Source: Smittium culicis (Eukaryota; Kickxellomycota; Harpellomycetes; Harpellales; Legeriomycetaceae). Taken from it: 18,926 nucleotides of DNA. The position numbers and the translations under genes were made by a program. Within the stretch, counting starts at the first letter, position 1; each line of letters begins with the position of its first letter. The notes below the pieces were generated by a model, which saw only the letters and a list, made by a program, of their open reading frames with translations, made no database searches and was not told the DNA's origin. Where the stretch lies: NCBI GenBank assembly GCA_001970855.1, contig LSSN01001810.1, forward strand, positions 1 through 18,926, given 5' to 3'. Shown piece by piece: positions 1-9,474 of this stretch.

Positions 1-54
1 ATAATAATAATTATAATAATAATAATAATTATAATAATAATAATAATAATAATA
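1..54. repeat. Interrupted AAT trinucleotide microsatellite
   Basis: The window opens with tandem AAT/ATA units. The run is broken by two short TT interruptions near positions 11 and 29 and ends at about 54. It may continue upstream, since it touches the window edge. This is simple-sequence DNA with no sign of coding. Confidence 0.9.
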
Positions 55-387
55 GATTTTTAGCTTAAGTTAACGATTTCATGAGAACTAATCTGTGATT
101 CGCCAGATTTTAAATCTGACATTGAATCCTTCCATTTACAAATTTCGCCTAAATAAAAGATGCCTAAACCGCAAATGAAATTTTAAATATTTTGCTTTGT
201 GACCTTAAATATACTAATCTTTTTCTTTCCCCTCTCTTATATTACAACTTCCCGTTTAATAAGTATAAGAACCCCAGTTTCACAGTTTGACAAAGTCTCA
301 AATTTTTATTGAATCATCAAAGTATATTTACTTTATATAAATCACATTCTTCAAACTTCTCACTTATACACAAAAAATAAATCAGCA
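55..387. other. Upstream region of the CARM1-like gene
   Basis: There is no gene here. A near-perfect 15-nt palindrome lies at 104-118 (arms CAGATTT and AAATCTG around one T). Pyrimidine-rich patches occur around 220-260. A TATATAA-like element at 334-340 lies about 50 bases before the ATG at 388 and could be part of the core promoter. None of these can be assigned a function from sequence alone. Confidence 0.4.
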
Positions 388-2262
388 ATGAAGATGGAAG
401 GCGTAGTTACCGAAGCCCATAATCAAGCAGAAAATGACAAAGTTCAAGAAAGTGATAGAGATACAGGGTACTTTCAATACTATGCCCACTTACAGCATCA
501 AGTACTATCATACATCCACTTACAAATTTACCTTAATATTTCTTTAAATCTTGAAAATTTTAATATGCAATTCTTTATATGTAATTAAATCATCTTTTTA
601 TTTAAACGTACATAATACTTATCTGTTTCTTTGATTCTTTCTTAAAAAACTTACTTATCTACAGCAAAATATGCTTCAAGATTTTGTTCGAACCAACACT
701 TACAGAAATGCTATAATAAACTTAAGCCCTGAAGCAATCAAAAACAAAATTGTTATGGACGTTGGCGCAGGCTCCGGAATTCTCTCCTATTTTGCTGTCC
801 AAAGTGGCGCAAGCAAAGTCTACTCGATAGAAGCCTCTTCCATGGCCGGAAAAATGCAGAAAATACTCGACGATGCTAATTCTAACCCAAACTCGAAGAA
901 TCGCTTCTTAAAAGATAAAATCCAGATCGTGAAAAGTACTACTACAACTTCCTACTTTATTTATTACTATATTTCGTTCTACTACTTCTTTAATCAACGC
1001 TAAACTTGATAATTTTACGTTTTTTCTTTTACTAAATAGGTAAAGTTGAAGATATTGTAGTCGACATTGAAAAAGTTGATACCATCGTATCTGAACCAAT
1101 TGGCGTTCTACTTGTACACGAGAGAATGGTAACTTTTTTCACATTTTATTAAAATTTCTTATATAAAGTTCTCCTATTAATTAATATGCTTATAAAATCT
1201 CATTTTACTCTTACAAAATCTAATTTTTTATAGCTTGAGTCATATATCTATGCTAGAGGTAAATTTTTCAGCTACTTTACTTGTATTTAACTTATTAAAT
1301 CCAATCTTTTATTAATAAATTGCTTCTTTATTATAGACAAATACTTGAAGCCAAATGGTACTATGGCCCCTTCACTCGGAACTATTTGTCTTGCTCCAAT
1401 TACTGATTCTAGTTTATGGGCTGAAACTATGCAAAAAGCTCGCTTTTGGCAACAGCCCGAGTACTATTCCATTGATTTAACCCCTCTCTCAACAGATGCA
1501 TTCAAGGAATATTTTTCATCACCGGTTGTTGGTTGCTTCAATCCTAATTCAATAGTGTCTTCAACCGAAACAATCTCTAGATTTGACGTTGATTTCTACA
1601 AAATCACTCTAGATGAAATTAAAAATATCACCATCCCTGTGTGCTGGGACATCAAATTCACCGGGATCGTTCACGCTATTGCTGGCTGGTTTGACTTGGA
1701 ATTCAACTTACATGACCAGTTGCCAGTAAATCAAACAAAATATGACAATAGCACTGATTTTATGGGTAACGCATATACACCTACAAATGACGCTAATTAC
1801 TCGTCTTTTAGCAGTGACACCAACGGTAAGTCAGCTAACTCTGGCGCCCGCAATCCTGTCACTTTATGTACCGGCCCTAACTACCCGCCAACTCACTGGC
1901 AACAAGTCCGATTTTTGCTCCCTGAGCCCATCGCTGTTAACTATGGCCAACGCTTAGTCGGTAAAATGACAATGGTTGTAAATGCTAGCAGAAGCTACGA
2001 CATGCACCTAGATGTCAACCTGATCGAAAATAGCTTTATAAACTCAAATGCTCAAATCCAACAAAATTTACCTCCAGCAACTCAAACTCCTCAGCTATAC
2101 TCGAACAATGGCCCAAAATACATTAGGCAAGCAAAATGTAACTGGTACTTGCATGAACAGATATATAACTACAGCTATAACTCCAACAGTAACGATTACA
2201 ACAATCAGATCAACCCTGAGAATTTAAACCTCTACTCTGCTGAATCTAACAATATAAACTAA
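388..2262 (+). CDS. CARM1: CARM1/PRMT4-like type I protein arginine methyltransferase, five exons
   Basis: This gene encodes an enzyme predicted to transfer methyl groups from S-adenosylmethionine to arginines of histones or RNA-binding proteins. I read exons 388-501, 665-935, 1040-1128, 1234-1258 and 1337-2262; all introns are GT-AG and the phases match (0,1,0,1), giving 474 residues. Visible motifs are YFQYYAHLQ (28-36) leading into [10 protein letters not shown] (39-48), the SAM-binding loop [10 protein letters not shown] (70-79), the acidic SAM-ribose residue E94, the double-E loop [13 protein letters not shown] with E147 and E156, and the THW loop (352-354). The stretch FWQQP, then DLTPL and EYFSSPVV, is typical of CARM1 rather than PRMT1. 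The protein lacks the N-terminal PH-like domain of animal CARM1. About 50 Asn/Ser/Thr-rich residues are inserted in the beta-barrel (about 293-345), and an Asn/Tyr-rich tail follows. The first in-frame ATG is used; Met3 is an alternative. Family assignment is strong; the PRMT4 subfamily call is from recalled alignment. Confidence 0.9.
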
Positions 2263-2687
2263 TTGCCGAGTGTATGCACCGTATAATACAGTTTGTTTAT
2301 TTTTTTTTTTATTTCGTATAAACATCAGTCAAATTTTCATAGCTTAAATACAATTATATATTTGATCAAATCTTTACAAATAAAATCCCTAAAAAACAGA
2401 ATAGTCGAAATATGCTTAAAAAAAAAATTAGGAGTAATTTTTAGAATCGTAATGAAAAAGCTGATGAAATTTCATAAAAAATACGGAATATTTAAAATAA
2501 AAATCGATAATTAAAAATAAAATAAAAAATGATATCGCGGCAATCAATTAAATGAATGATCAAATTTAATAAAGAGTAAAATATAAGCAGAAATATATTA
2601 GGATTACATTCATACTTTGATGTTTCCTGCATCGCTTGACTTTGATTTGAATATCCCTACCAATAATTCTCTAGTGTTGCTAAGCAA
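2263..2687. other. Convergent 3' intergenic region, CARM1-like / ERG8
   Basis: This 425-base AT-rich spacer lies between two convergent genes. It holds A-rich runs and AATAAA-like strings suited to 3'-end formation, but no single signal stands out. An open frame at 2293-2514 encodes only a Lys/Ile/Phe-rich low-complexity product, as expected by chance in such DNA. I see no RNA gene. Confidence 0.5.
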
Positions 2688-4952
2688 TTATAACTGCGAT
2701 AGATGAAACTTCAAGATTTCTGTTCTGGTGTTATTCTCGTCAACTAGCACACAGCCGTCATTGTTGGCTGGTCCTTGCTTGCATGTAAGCGGCGATACGT
2801 TAATAGAATTGCCACTGCTACTGCTGCTATTTCTCGTGAATACAGCCGACGAGAAAAGTAAGTGTCTGTTGCGGTCACCGATAACTATGCAGTAGATTGC
2901 ATCAAACCCGCCTGCGCCTGGAACGCCTGCCATTGCAACGCCGGGGTTAAGGAGACACTCGTTAATTAGATATGTCTGCTGATCTGGTTCGATTGGAACT
3001 CCACTCAATTCGCCCATTTTTTTCATCAATGAACGAACCTCTCTGCTCTTCTCGAAAATACTTGAAAGAACAGAAATTGTCTGGTAGTAAACTGAAATTC
3101 CTAGTTGGCCATTGCTGATCAAACTGTCCCACTAAAAATATTAGAAATTAGTTAGATTTTTTTTTTTGGAAATATTTGTTAAGTATAATAAAAACAATTT
3201 TTTTTTCGATAAAGAAAAACTAATCGTAAAATTATAAAAATCTAATATACGATAAACCAGGTGAATAAAGCTAATGAATATTAAAATTATGGGAATAAAG
3301 CATATATAATAATTATAAAAAACATGGAATTTAATAAAGTGGATCAAGACTTAATTTATGCATACCTTAATTCCAGGTAAGTTTGAGCAATTATCAAGAG
3401 CAGAGTTATATTGAATTGGATCCAGGCTAAACAAGGAATTCAATTTATCAAAATATGAACAAAGAAGATTATTCTTTTCAGAAATACTCTCCCAAACTTC
3501 GAAGCCTATAAATGAGTTAAATAATTAGTTAGTATAAATTATATTTTAGTATTAGATTTGTACATATAGAAAATAACACATGAGGCTAAACAATTGATAA
3601 AAATGATTATAGATATCTTACTTAGAGATGGGTTAGATTTTTTCCAAGATAGAACTTTGCTAACCATGGATGGAGTATTGCTTCCAGAGTCAATATCAGC
3701 AAGTACTAAATGTAAGCCATGGGGGAGGCTTGTTTTCTTTATGATCGAGTCGAATGCCAGATTATTAGGGTCAACGACGTGGTTTATAGTTTTTATATCA
3801 GCCTAAAAGAAATGAATTGTAATTTTTTGATAACTGTTAATACAAGTTATGATGTTAAAAACAATTAAAAAATAATAAAAGTGACTGTGGCTAAATTAAT
3901 GGGAAATGGTGGAAATTAATTATAGTCAAAGTGAAAATAAAGTGTGTATTTACCTTAGACATTGCGGCATCTATAGAAGATGGCGAAAACCTATTGTAGA
4001 CATGAGAACCAAATATAGCACAAGAAACATCAAATCCAGAGCCAATTTTTCCTTGGGCTAAACAGTGAGAAAACTGGGCAGCATTATGTACTAGCTGCAA
4101 GTCGATATTTGCATGGCTATTGATAGATGAATGGTTTGAAAGCTGGGATGTAGAGCAAAAACTAGATTTAGAAACTATGCCAAAATGAAGAAGAATGGAT
4201 GCAGTAAGCGATGAAACAAGAGCTGCGCTGCTTCCAAGCCCAGTTTTGTTAACTTTCGAAAGAGTTGTGTTAGTTGTATTAAATTTAGGCAAAGACATGA
4301 GTTTATCTAAGGTTATTGGCTCGCTATTGTAAGGATCATTTATATTCTCTGAGCTGGGTTTTGGGGTAGTATTATTGAAGTAAGAGCGCTGCGAGTTAAA
4401 ATCATTATCAGTTCCTATGACAATGAGCAATGTGGAGGAAGAATTACACATTGAGATAATACTTTCGGGGTCTTTATGACAAATTATTAAAAACGAAGTT
4501 TCTAAAACGGTCTGGATAAATTTATTTTTGTTTGAATCGACAGGGCATACTCTATATGAGGTTAATAAAAAAAAGGCAAAGCGATTGATAAAATAGCATA
4601 GGAATGAGATATAATTTTATTAAATATGTAATTTTTACTGTTTGACATCAACTGTTATTCCTCCGTCAGCGGTGATAGATTTGATCACTTTGTACTCCCA
4701 AAAACCGTCAGTGAATTGGAAAGACTTCACTTTAATATTAAAAGAGTTTGAGTCGTATGAAATATTAGGTTGATTGGTGAGCGAATCGTTGTAAGAATTG
4801 GAGTTGTTAAGACAGGAGGTTTGGATAGCAGAGTACACAAATGAATCGACAGAGATTACTAGGCCAGAATAGTTTTTATCTAGAACCAGATATCCGCCGG
4901 CAATAAGAACTTTTCCTGGTGCTGCAACTATAGTACTGTTCATAATGTACAT
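2688..4952 (-). CDS. ERG8: Phosphomevalonate kinase, five exons
   Basis: ERG8 phosphorylates 5-phosphomevalonate to the diphosphate using ATP, in the mevalonate route to isoprenoids and sterols. On the minus strand I read exons 4952-4639, 4551-3954, 3802-3622, 3505-3366 and 3131-2688; the introns are GT-AG, the phases agree (2,0,1,0) and the product is 558 residues. GHMP-kinase features are AAPGKVLIAGGYLVLD near the N-terminus (10-25), the ATP-binding loop KTGLGSSAA (207-215), AQGKIGSGFDV (270-280), LPHGLHLVLADI in exon 3, VPIEP (456-460) and the C-terminal PGAGGFDA motif (482-489). The protein is about 100 residues longer than yeast Erg8; much of the excess is an Asn/Ser/Thr-rich insertion just before the ATP loop (about 155-205). 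ATG 4952 is the first in frame; ATG 4943 would start the protein three residues later and looks equally natural. The gene is convergent with the methyltransferase and divergent from the VMA22-like gene. Confidence 0.94.
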
Positions 4953-5596
4953 CAATTAAATAATAAAGTAAAGCAAAGCTGATGATTACTGACTTTTTAG
5001 AATAATTCTTGCGTATTGTATATAGTGCTGAGCTTACGTTTGATCACTACGGCTAATCATGTTGGAAAATGAAGGTCAGAAACTTTATTATCAAGGGTAA
5101 GAGATTAAGGTAACTATAGTTTAAGCAAAAAGCCTCGACTCTATTTTTTCAGTAGCTATCAAATATTGCTCATAAATATTTCTATTAAGTTTAAAAAGTA
5201 AACTTATTGAAACAGTAAATCTATAAATGTATTTCTGAAAGAATCAATTGGCTGTGACAACAATCAATAGCAAATGATCTCACGATCTAGATTAAGACCT
5301 GATATTTCTTAGCGAATAATATCAAGAATTTTAGGATTGGAGTTAATGATCTACGAATTATGATTTAAATGTCTTCAGTTGTACGCAAATCAAAATATAT
5401 ATTTCCGTTTATAGGTAATGCCATGACTTTTTTAGTGAGTATTTATAACTAAAAAAAAATTAACATCAAGCTTAAGTATTAAGAAATAAGAATAAAATCA
5501 AGTCTTGGTATATTCTCAGTTGAAGAATTAGCTTTCCTCAAGAGAATCTAGAATCTACAACTTCAACATTCAACTAGTATCTTACAAATTTTTAGA
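4953..5596. other. Divergent promoter region, ERG8 / VMA22-like
   Basis: This 644-base AT-rich stretch separates two divergently transcribed genes and should contain both promoters. I found no coding sequence and no tRNA-like fold. A C/D-snoRNA-like pair of boxes near 4979-5035 was examined and rejected. Confidence 0.5.
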
Positions 5597-6052
5597 ATGA
5601 GCGATATTATTGAGCCTAACTCTGTAAACGACGATGCAGATAATAGAATTCGAGAGATTAATTCAAATATTGTAAAGTATTTAGAGCTCCATGCAAACCT
5701 TTCGAAACTACTTAAAGAAGCATACATGGATCTATCGCTCGCAAAAATGACTAAAGGGCATGATAAGATTAGCCCTGACCAATATGATAACAGAATGTCT
5801 GCCAGATTACTTGTCGATTCAACTAGTTTCGAAAATAATGAATCAAATAATTTAACTAGTGGTTTCGAGATTGTTAATAATGTAATTCGTAGCAAGGAAA
5901 AAAACTCAGATAAAAAACAAAATAGGGATCCGCTCTATTGGTATGGTCTACTGCCACCAACTTCTTTAAAAAACAGCAGAGATAAGTTCGTTGAATGCTT
6001 AGACGAAATTTTAAAAATATCTTCACTACAAATAAAATTAAATATGAAATAA
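5597..6052 (+). CDS. VMA22: VMA22/CCDC115-like V-ATPase assembly factor
   Basis: The product is a 151-residue hydrophilic protein from a single exon. In yeast, Vma22 acts in the ER membrane with Vma12 and Vma21 to assemble the Vo sector of the vacuolar H+-ATPase; CCDC115 is the human counterpart. The call rests on the family's two conserved blocks: an N-terminal helical segment ending in YMDLSLAKMTKG...QYDNRM (43-67), which resembles the ARY..G....P..Y..M region of CCDC115, and the C-terminal block DPLYWYGLLPPTSLKNS (111-127), which matches the DPL.WFG.L.PPSLR.. signature. A Ser/Asn/Lys-rich linker (about 75-110) joins them, and a final amphipathic helix (128-151) ends the protein. There is no membrane segment, as expected for this peripheral factor. 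The start is the first ATG after an AT-rich leader. A Mediator subunit (MED22 or MED11) was considered, but the C-terminal signature fits VMA22 better. Confidence 0.75.
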   Translation: MSDIIEPNSVNDDADNRIREINSNIVKYLELHANLSKLLKEAYMDLSLAKMTKGHDKISPDQYDNRMSARLLVDSTSFENNESNNLTSGFEIVNNVIRSKEKNSDKKQNRDPLYWYGLLPPTSLKNSRDKFVECLDEILKISSLQIKLNMK

Positions 6053-6275
6053 AATGTAATCTAGTAAAATTGGTTACTCTCATGTAAAAAAGGTTCAAAC
6101 CGTATTTATTATGCTCGCAAATAATAATAATAATTCTAATTTTAAAATGAAAATGAATTCTACTTGATAAGATTAAGATGATTTTTAAAAAAAGATATAA
6201 TCACCACTTAATTATTGTGAAAAAATGCTCATATACTGGGTAGCGAAATGGAAGTATACTTATTTTATATACTGT

Positions 6276-7160
6276 TTATGCTGATGAATTTGTTTTCCAT
6301 TTCTTTTTCTTGTTATCTTTTTCATCATTTTCCTTTAGTTTCAAACTTTTATCCTTTTTTGTTTTTTTATCCTTCTTATCGCTTTTTTTGCGCTTTTTGT
6401 CTTTTGAATTCTTGTCTACAAGTTCCAAGTCAGACTTTTCTTCTGTTTTGCTAGATTTTTTATATTTCCTCCCTTCCTTTTCCTTATTGATTTGTGCTGC
6501 CATGGAGGCTGAATGCCCTTGTTGTGCCATTTCGATCATTTTGACTATATCTGGATTTGGAATACCTGAATTTTTACTAACCCTGCTAAGTTTACCTGGC
6601 TGTTCTGCGCGCGCCCCTTTTCGAGCCGTTCTACCTTCACAGGCTGCAAAAAGTTGCTCGTCAGTTAGATTCTCAATCGAATCTAAAGTTTTATTCGTTT
6701 CTGTGATTACTTCTACACTTTTTACAAACTTTATTCCTTCACTATCCTCCTCTTTAGTTTCTGGGTATCTTTCCATAGAGGAATAGTCAGAGCCGCCAGA
6801 TTTAACAAAAATTCCGTGATAAAGTAGGTCTGGATTGTTGATATTGAAAACCATCGGTTCAGCCAAAGCAGATTTTTCCATGTCAATGGTATCTTTAGAT
6901 AAATTTATACCATCGTCTTCTTGTTTCGTTTTTTCTGCTTTCTCAGAACCTTGATCGCTAGTCGATTTTATTTTTTTACTCGCATTGTTATACAGTTTAT
7001 CCCACCAATTATTTGTTATATTTTCGCGATCAGTTCCAACGCCCAGTAAATCGTATTTCTTAGTTACTGTAATAGCCCGCTTTATTCCAGATTTATTTTT
7101 TCCAACCCCCTCCCCTTTAGTCCACCCAAACTTTTCTAACTGCAGCTGACCAAAAGACAT
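6276..7160 (-). CDS. GPATCH4: GPATCH4-like nucleolar G-patch protein
   Basis: A single exon encodes 294 residues. G-patch domains bind and stimulate DEAH-box RNA helicases such as DHX15/Prp43; human GPATCH4 is nucleolar. The G-patch lies at the extreme N-terminus (about 4-42), with FGWTKGEGVGKNKSGI, a basic segment and LLGVG. It is followed by the GPATCH4-type motifs NNWWDKLYN (50-58), NPDLLYHGIFVKSGG (109-123) and DEQLFAACEGRTARKGAR (167-184). The last 65 residues are extremely Lys-rich, as expected for a nucleolar targeting tail. The motif order matches GPATCH4 rather than PINX1 or TMA23, although TMA23 probably plays the same role in yeasts. The gene converges with the VMA22-like gene (223 bases between stops) and diverges from the LEA-2-like gene. 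The start is ATG 7160; the G-patch begins immediately after it, so little can be missing. Confidence 0.87.
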   Translation of the reverse strand: MSFGQLQLEKFGWTKGEGVGKNKSGIKRAITVTKKYDLLGVGTDRENITNNWWDKLYNNASKKIKSTSDQGSEKAEKTKQEDDGINLSKDTIDMEKSALAEPMVFNINNPDLLYHGIFVKSGGSDYSSMERYPETKEEDSEGIKFVKSVEVITETNKTLDSIENLTDEQLFAACEGRTARKGARAEQPGKLSRVSKNSGIPNPDIVKMIEMAQQGHSASMAAQINKEKEGRKYKKSSKTEEKSDLELVDKNSKDKKRKKSDKKDKKTKKDKSLKLKENDEKDNKKKKWKTNSSA

Positions 7161-8112
7161 TTTGATTACAAAAGTTTTTTTTTCTGATTCGGTTTCTAAT
7201 CTATCCCGCTATTGGTCCTCGTAATAAATTGATGTTATTGTATGTATATGTACACTAACCCTCGCAATATTAATAAAGTTTATATACTTTTTTTCTCCAC
7301 AAAACTAAAATTTAATATTTGAATACTTTTATTGCATTTATACATTTAATTTTTTCAATAAAAAATTTTTTTTTAGCAATTAAAAGCGGATATTTATCCA
7401 ATAGCTGTAAATCTTTACTTAAATTGAATTCCAAACTAGCAAATCATATTTCTCTAGTTCAATTCTCTATTAATAAAAACATTTCATCAAATTATCAGCT
7501 AAGCAATTCTTTATTTCTACTTTTCTTATTTCTAAGTGTATTTAATATAATAGAAAATGTTCAGACAACTAATTAAAGTCAATAGTATTTTTTTTAGTTG
7601 AAATTATTTAAGCGATTCACAATTGAGCCCTTCATTTATTGAATATAATGCAATAATTACTTAGAATTAAATAACATTATTTCTCAAAAATGCAGCGGGG
7701 AAAGCTACAATTTATCAAATATTATAGAAAATAAGTTAAAAGTAAAATGAAGAGTATTGCCAATTAATTGTAAAATTTAAAACAAATATCCTTAGCATAA
7801 ATTATGGCTTTTACATACTATGCCTTTAAATTAACTAACTATATAAATATAAAATGTTTCGAATTTACTTGAAAAATTACAAATTTCCAAATACAATGAT
7901 ACATCTTTTAAAAAGTATTAAAAAAAACGTAAAATCATCTTTAGATAAAATTTTTTAAAAGAGTAGTCCATTTAGTATCAACTATACTTTAACAAAATTC
8001 ATTATATCTAAACAAATATTATACAAAATTAAAATCACATAATTATATTCAATAAATTACACCATATTTTTTTCGAATATATTTAAAAAATAGTAAATAT
8101 AAAACATTTACC
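7161..8112. other. Divergent intergenic region, GPATCH4-like / LEA-2-like
   Basis: These 952 bases are extremely AT-rich and should hold the two divergent promoters. An open frame at 7319-7576 has no ATG start (it opens with TTG) and encodes an Ile/Leu/Asn/Ser-rich product with no recognisable motif, so I do not call it. No RNA gene is seen. Confidence 0.5.
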
Positions 8113-9474
8113 ATGAAAAATAACAAGAGAAAAAGTCAACTAGTCTCAGGGTATCCACTGCTAAACTTTAGTCAAGAGATCCAGGCCAGCATTGAAAATA
8201 ACAAAACACATTTAGCAAATCCAAATTTCCGGGAAATCGCTTCAAATCAAACTGCTAATAACCCACAATCTAGAAATTCGTTCGAAATTATACTCACTCC
8301 AAATAAAGCTAGCTTAAATGATAAACCCGTTAACAGTTTAAAAAAGTTTCCGATGAAAAATATCCATAACGGTTTAAGCCAGGTATTTGGCTCTAAAAAC
8401 GATTTGATCAAAGTTGAAAATGAAAAGGTAGATGTTGATCTAGCTGACCAAAATAATAATTCTAGATCTGAAAAGGAGAGTGATACTTCTGATACCACAG
8501 CACAAAACTCATTTAAATACCATAATTCAGAAAAAAAGAGTAAGAAAGCCCCAAATACTATATTTAAAAACCTTCAAAGCAGTGATCAAGATTTGGTAGA
8601 TTACCATGAAAACAAAATCGCCACAAACATTGATGTTTTGAAAGTATCAGATAGTTTTGTTTATGATACAGCACATGATAGAGTAAATAATACACAAATC
8701 TCACAAGAGCCCGATGAAGTTTCAAAAAATAAATCAAAAAATCTATTAAAAAAATTGTTTGGCATAAAACTAAAAAAAGTGTCAGAAGAGCAAACGCAAA
8801 TAAAAAGTAGTAACAAGATCAAAAAGCCTAATTATAGTATGTATTCTCAGGATTTTCAAAACGACAACTTCATATTTCAAAAAACCACACGCAAGAAAAA
8901 GAGATATGTGTGCTGTATCCCAGTAAAAATATTTGTCGCTATACTGTTCGCTACGATCGTTCTTGGAATTATTCTAGGCTTTGTACTGTGGCCCCGTGTA
9001 CCCACAATCGCAGTGTACCAAATAACACCTCTGTCTGCAGCACTGGTTACTTACAACACAACAGAGTCGCGTTATGGATTGGAAATTGATACTCAGATTA
9101 AGTACATGGCTAGCAGCGGCTCGTTCTTTAGATCCGATATAAAGAAAATACAGACGCGAGTGCTTAGCGGTGTTTCAAGCAAAGTTCTGTATCTGGGCAA
9201 TATTAAGAAATTCTCAGTTGCTGCACAGTCTGAATATAGCTTCACCCAAAATGCTACTTTGAGGTTCAGCTCCAGTATTCCTAATGACCAAACTGTTTAC
9301 GATCTGTTCAGGAAATGTGCGCCATCTAATGCTACGGTTTTACCTAGTGAATTTCTCACGCGAACAGGAGAAATGCTTGTTAATATCGAATCTACTGTAG
9401 AGCTGGAAGGCTACAAACTATTTTGGGCCAAGCCAAAAGTCGTTAACTCGCTATTCCTAAATTGCCCAAAATAG
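8113..9474 (+). CDS. Single-pass membrane protein with LEA-2-like outer domain
   Basis: A single exon encodes 453 residues. Residues 1-260 are hydrophilic, rich in Lys, Ser, Asn and Asp, and probably disordered. A basic stretch (KKTTRKKKRY, about 256-265) precedes one membrane helix (about 269-292), directly followed by WPRVP (293-297). By the positive-inside rule this gives a type II orientation: a long cytoplasmic N-terminus and a C-terminal domain of about 155 residues outside the cell or in a vacuolar/ER lumen. That domain has the alternating beta pattern and overall plan of LEA-2/NDR1-like proteins, which fungi commonly carry as CC..(TM)..WPRVP proteins of unknown role. It also contains three N-glycosylation sequons (NTT, NAT, NAT), consistent with a luminal location. 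The outer domain uses more GC-rich codons than the tail. The architecture is clear; the LEA-2 label is moderate and no specific function is claimed. Confidence 0.72.
   Translation: MKNNKRKSQLVSGYPLLNFSQEIQASIENNKTHLANPNFREIASNQTANNPQSRNSFEIILTPNKASLNDKPVNSLKKFPMKNIHNGLSQVFGSKNDLIKVENEKVDVDLADQNNNSRSEKESDTSDTTAQNSFKYHNSEKKSKKAPNTIFKNLQSSDQDLVDYHENKIATNIDVLKVSDSFVYDTAHDRVNNTQISQEPDEVSKNKSKNLLKKLFGIKLKKVSEEQTQIKSSNKIKKPNYSMYSQDFQNDNFIFQKTTRKKKRYVCCIPVKIFVAILFATIVLGIILGFVLWPRVPTIAVYQITPLSAALVTYNTTESRYGLEIDTQIKYMASSGSFFRSDIKKIQTRVLSGVSSKVLYLGNIKKFSVAAQSEYSFTQNATLRFSSSIPNDQTVYDLFRKCAPSNATVLPSEFLTRTGEMLVNIESTVELEGYKLFWAKPKVVNSLFLNCPK

Noticed and set aside
2293..2514. 73-codon open frame after the methyltransferase gene
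   Set aside because: It is a Lys/Ile/Phe homopolymer-like translation of A/T runs in a convergent 3' spacer.
4973..5036. C/D-box snoRNA-like arrangement (TGATGAT at 4980-4986, CTGA at 4989-4992 and 5028-5031, AAGC/GCTT terminal stem)
   Set aside because: The boxes are short and common, the base before the C box is not a purine, no C' box is clear, and the guide segment matches no rRNA or snRNA I recognise. It lies in the ERG8 leader/promoter.
6310..6786. 158-codon plus-strand open frame opposite the GPATCH4-like gene
   Set aside because: It is the antisense of the Lys-rich coding region (Lys codons read as Ser/Phe/Leu) and has no independent support.
7319..7576. 85-codon open frame between the GPATCH4-like and LEA-2-like genes
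   Set aside because: It starts with TTG rather than ATG, is low complexity (Ile/Leu/Ser/Asn) and matches nothing recognisable.
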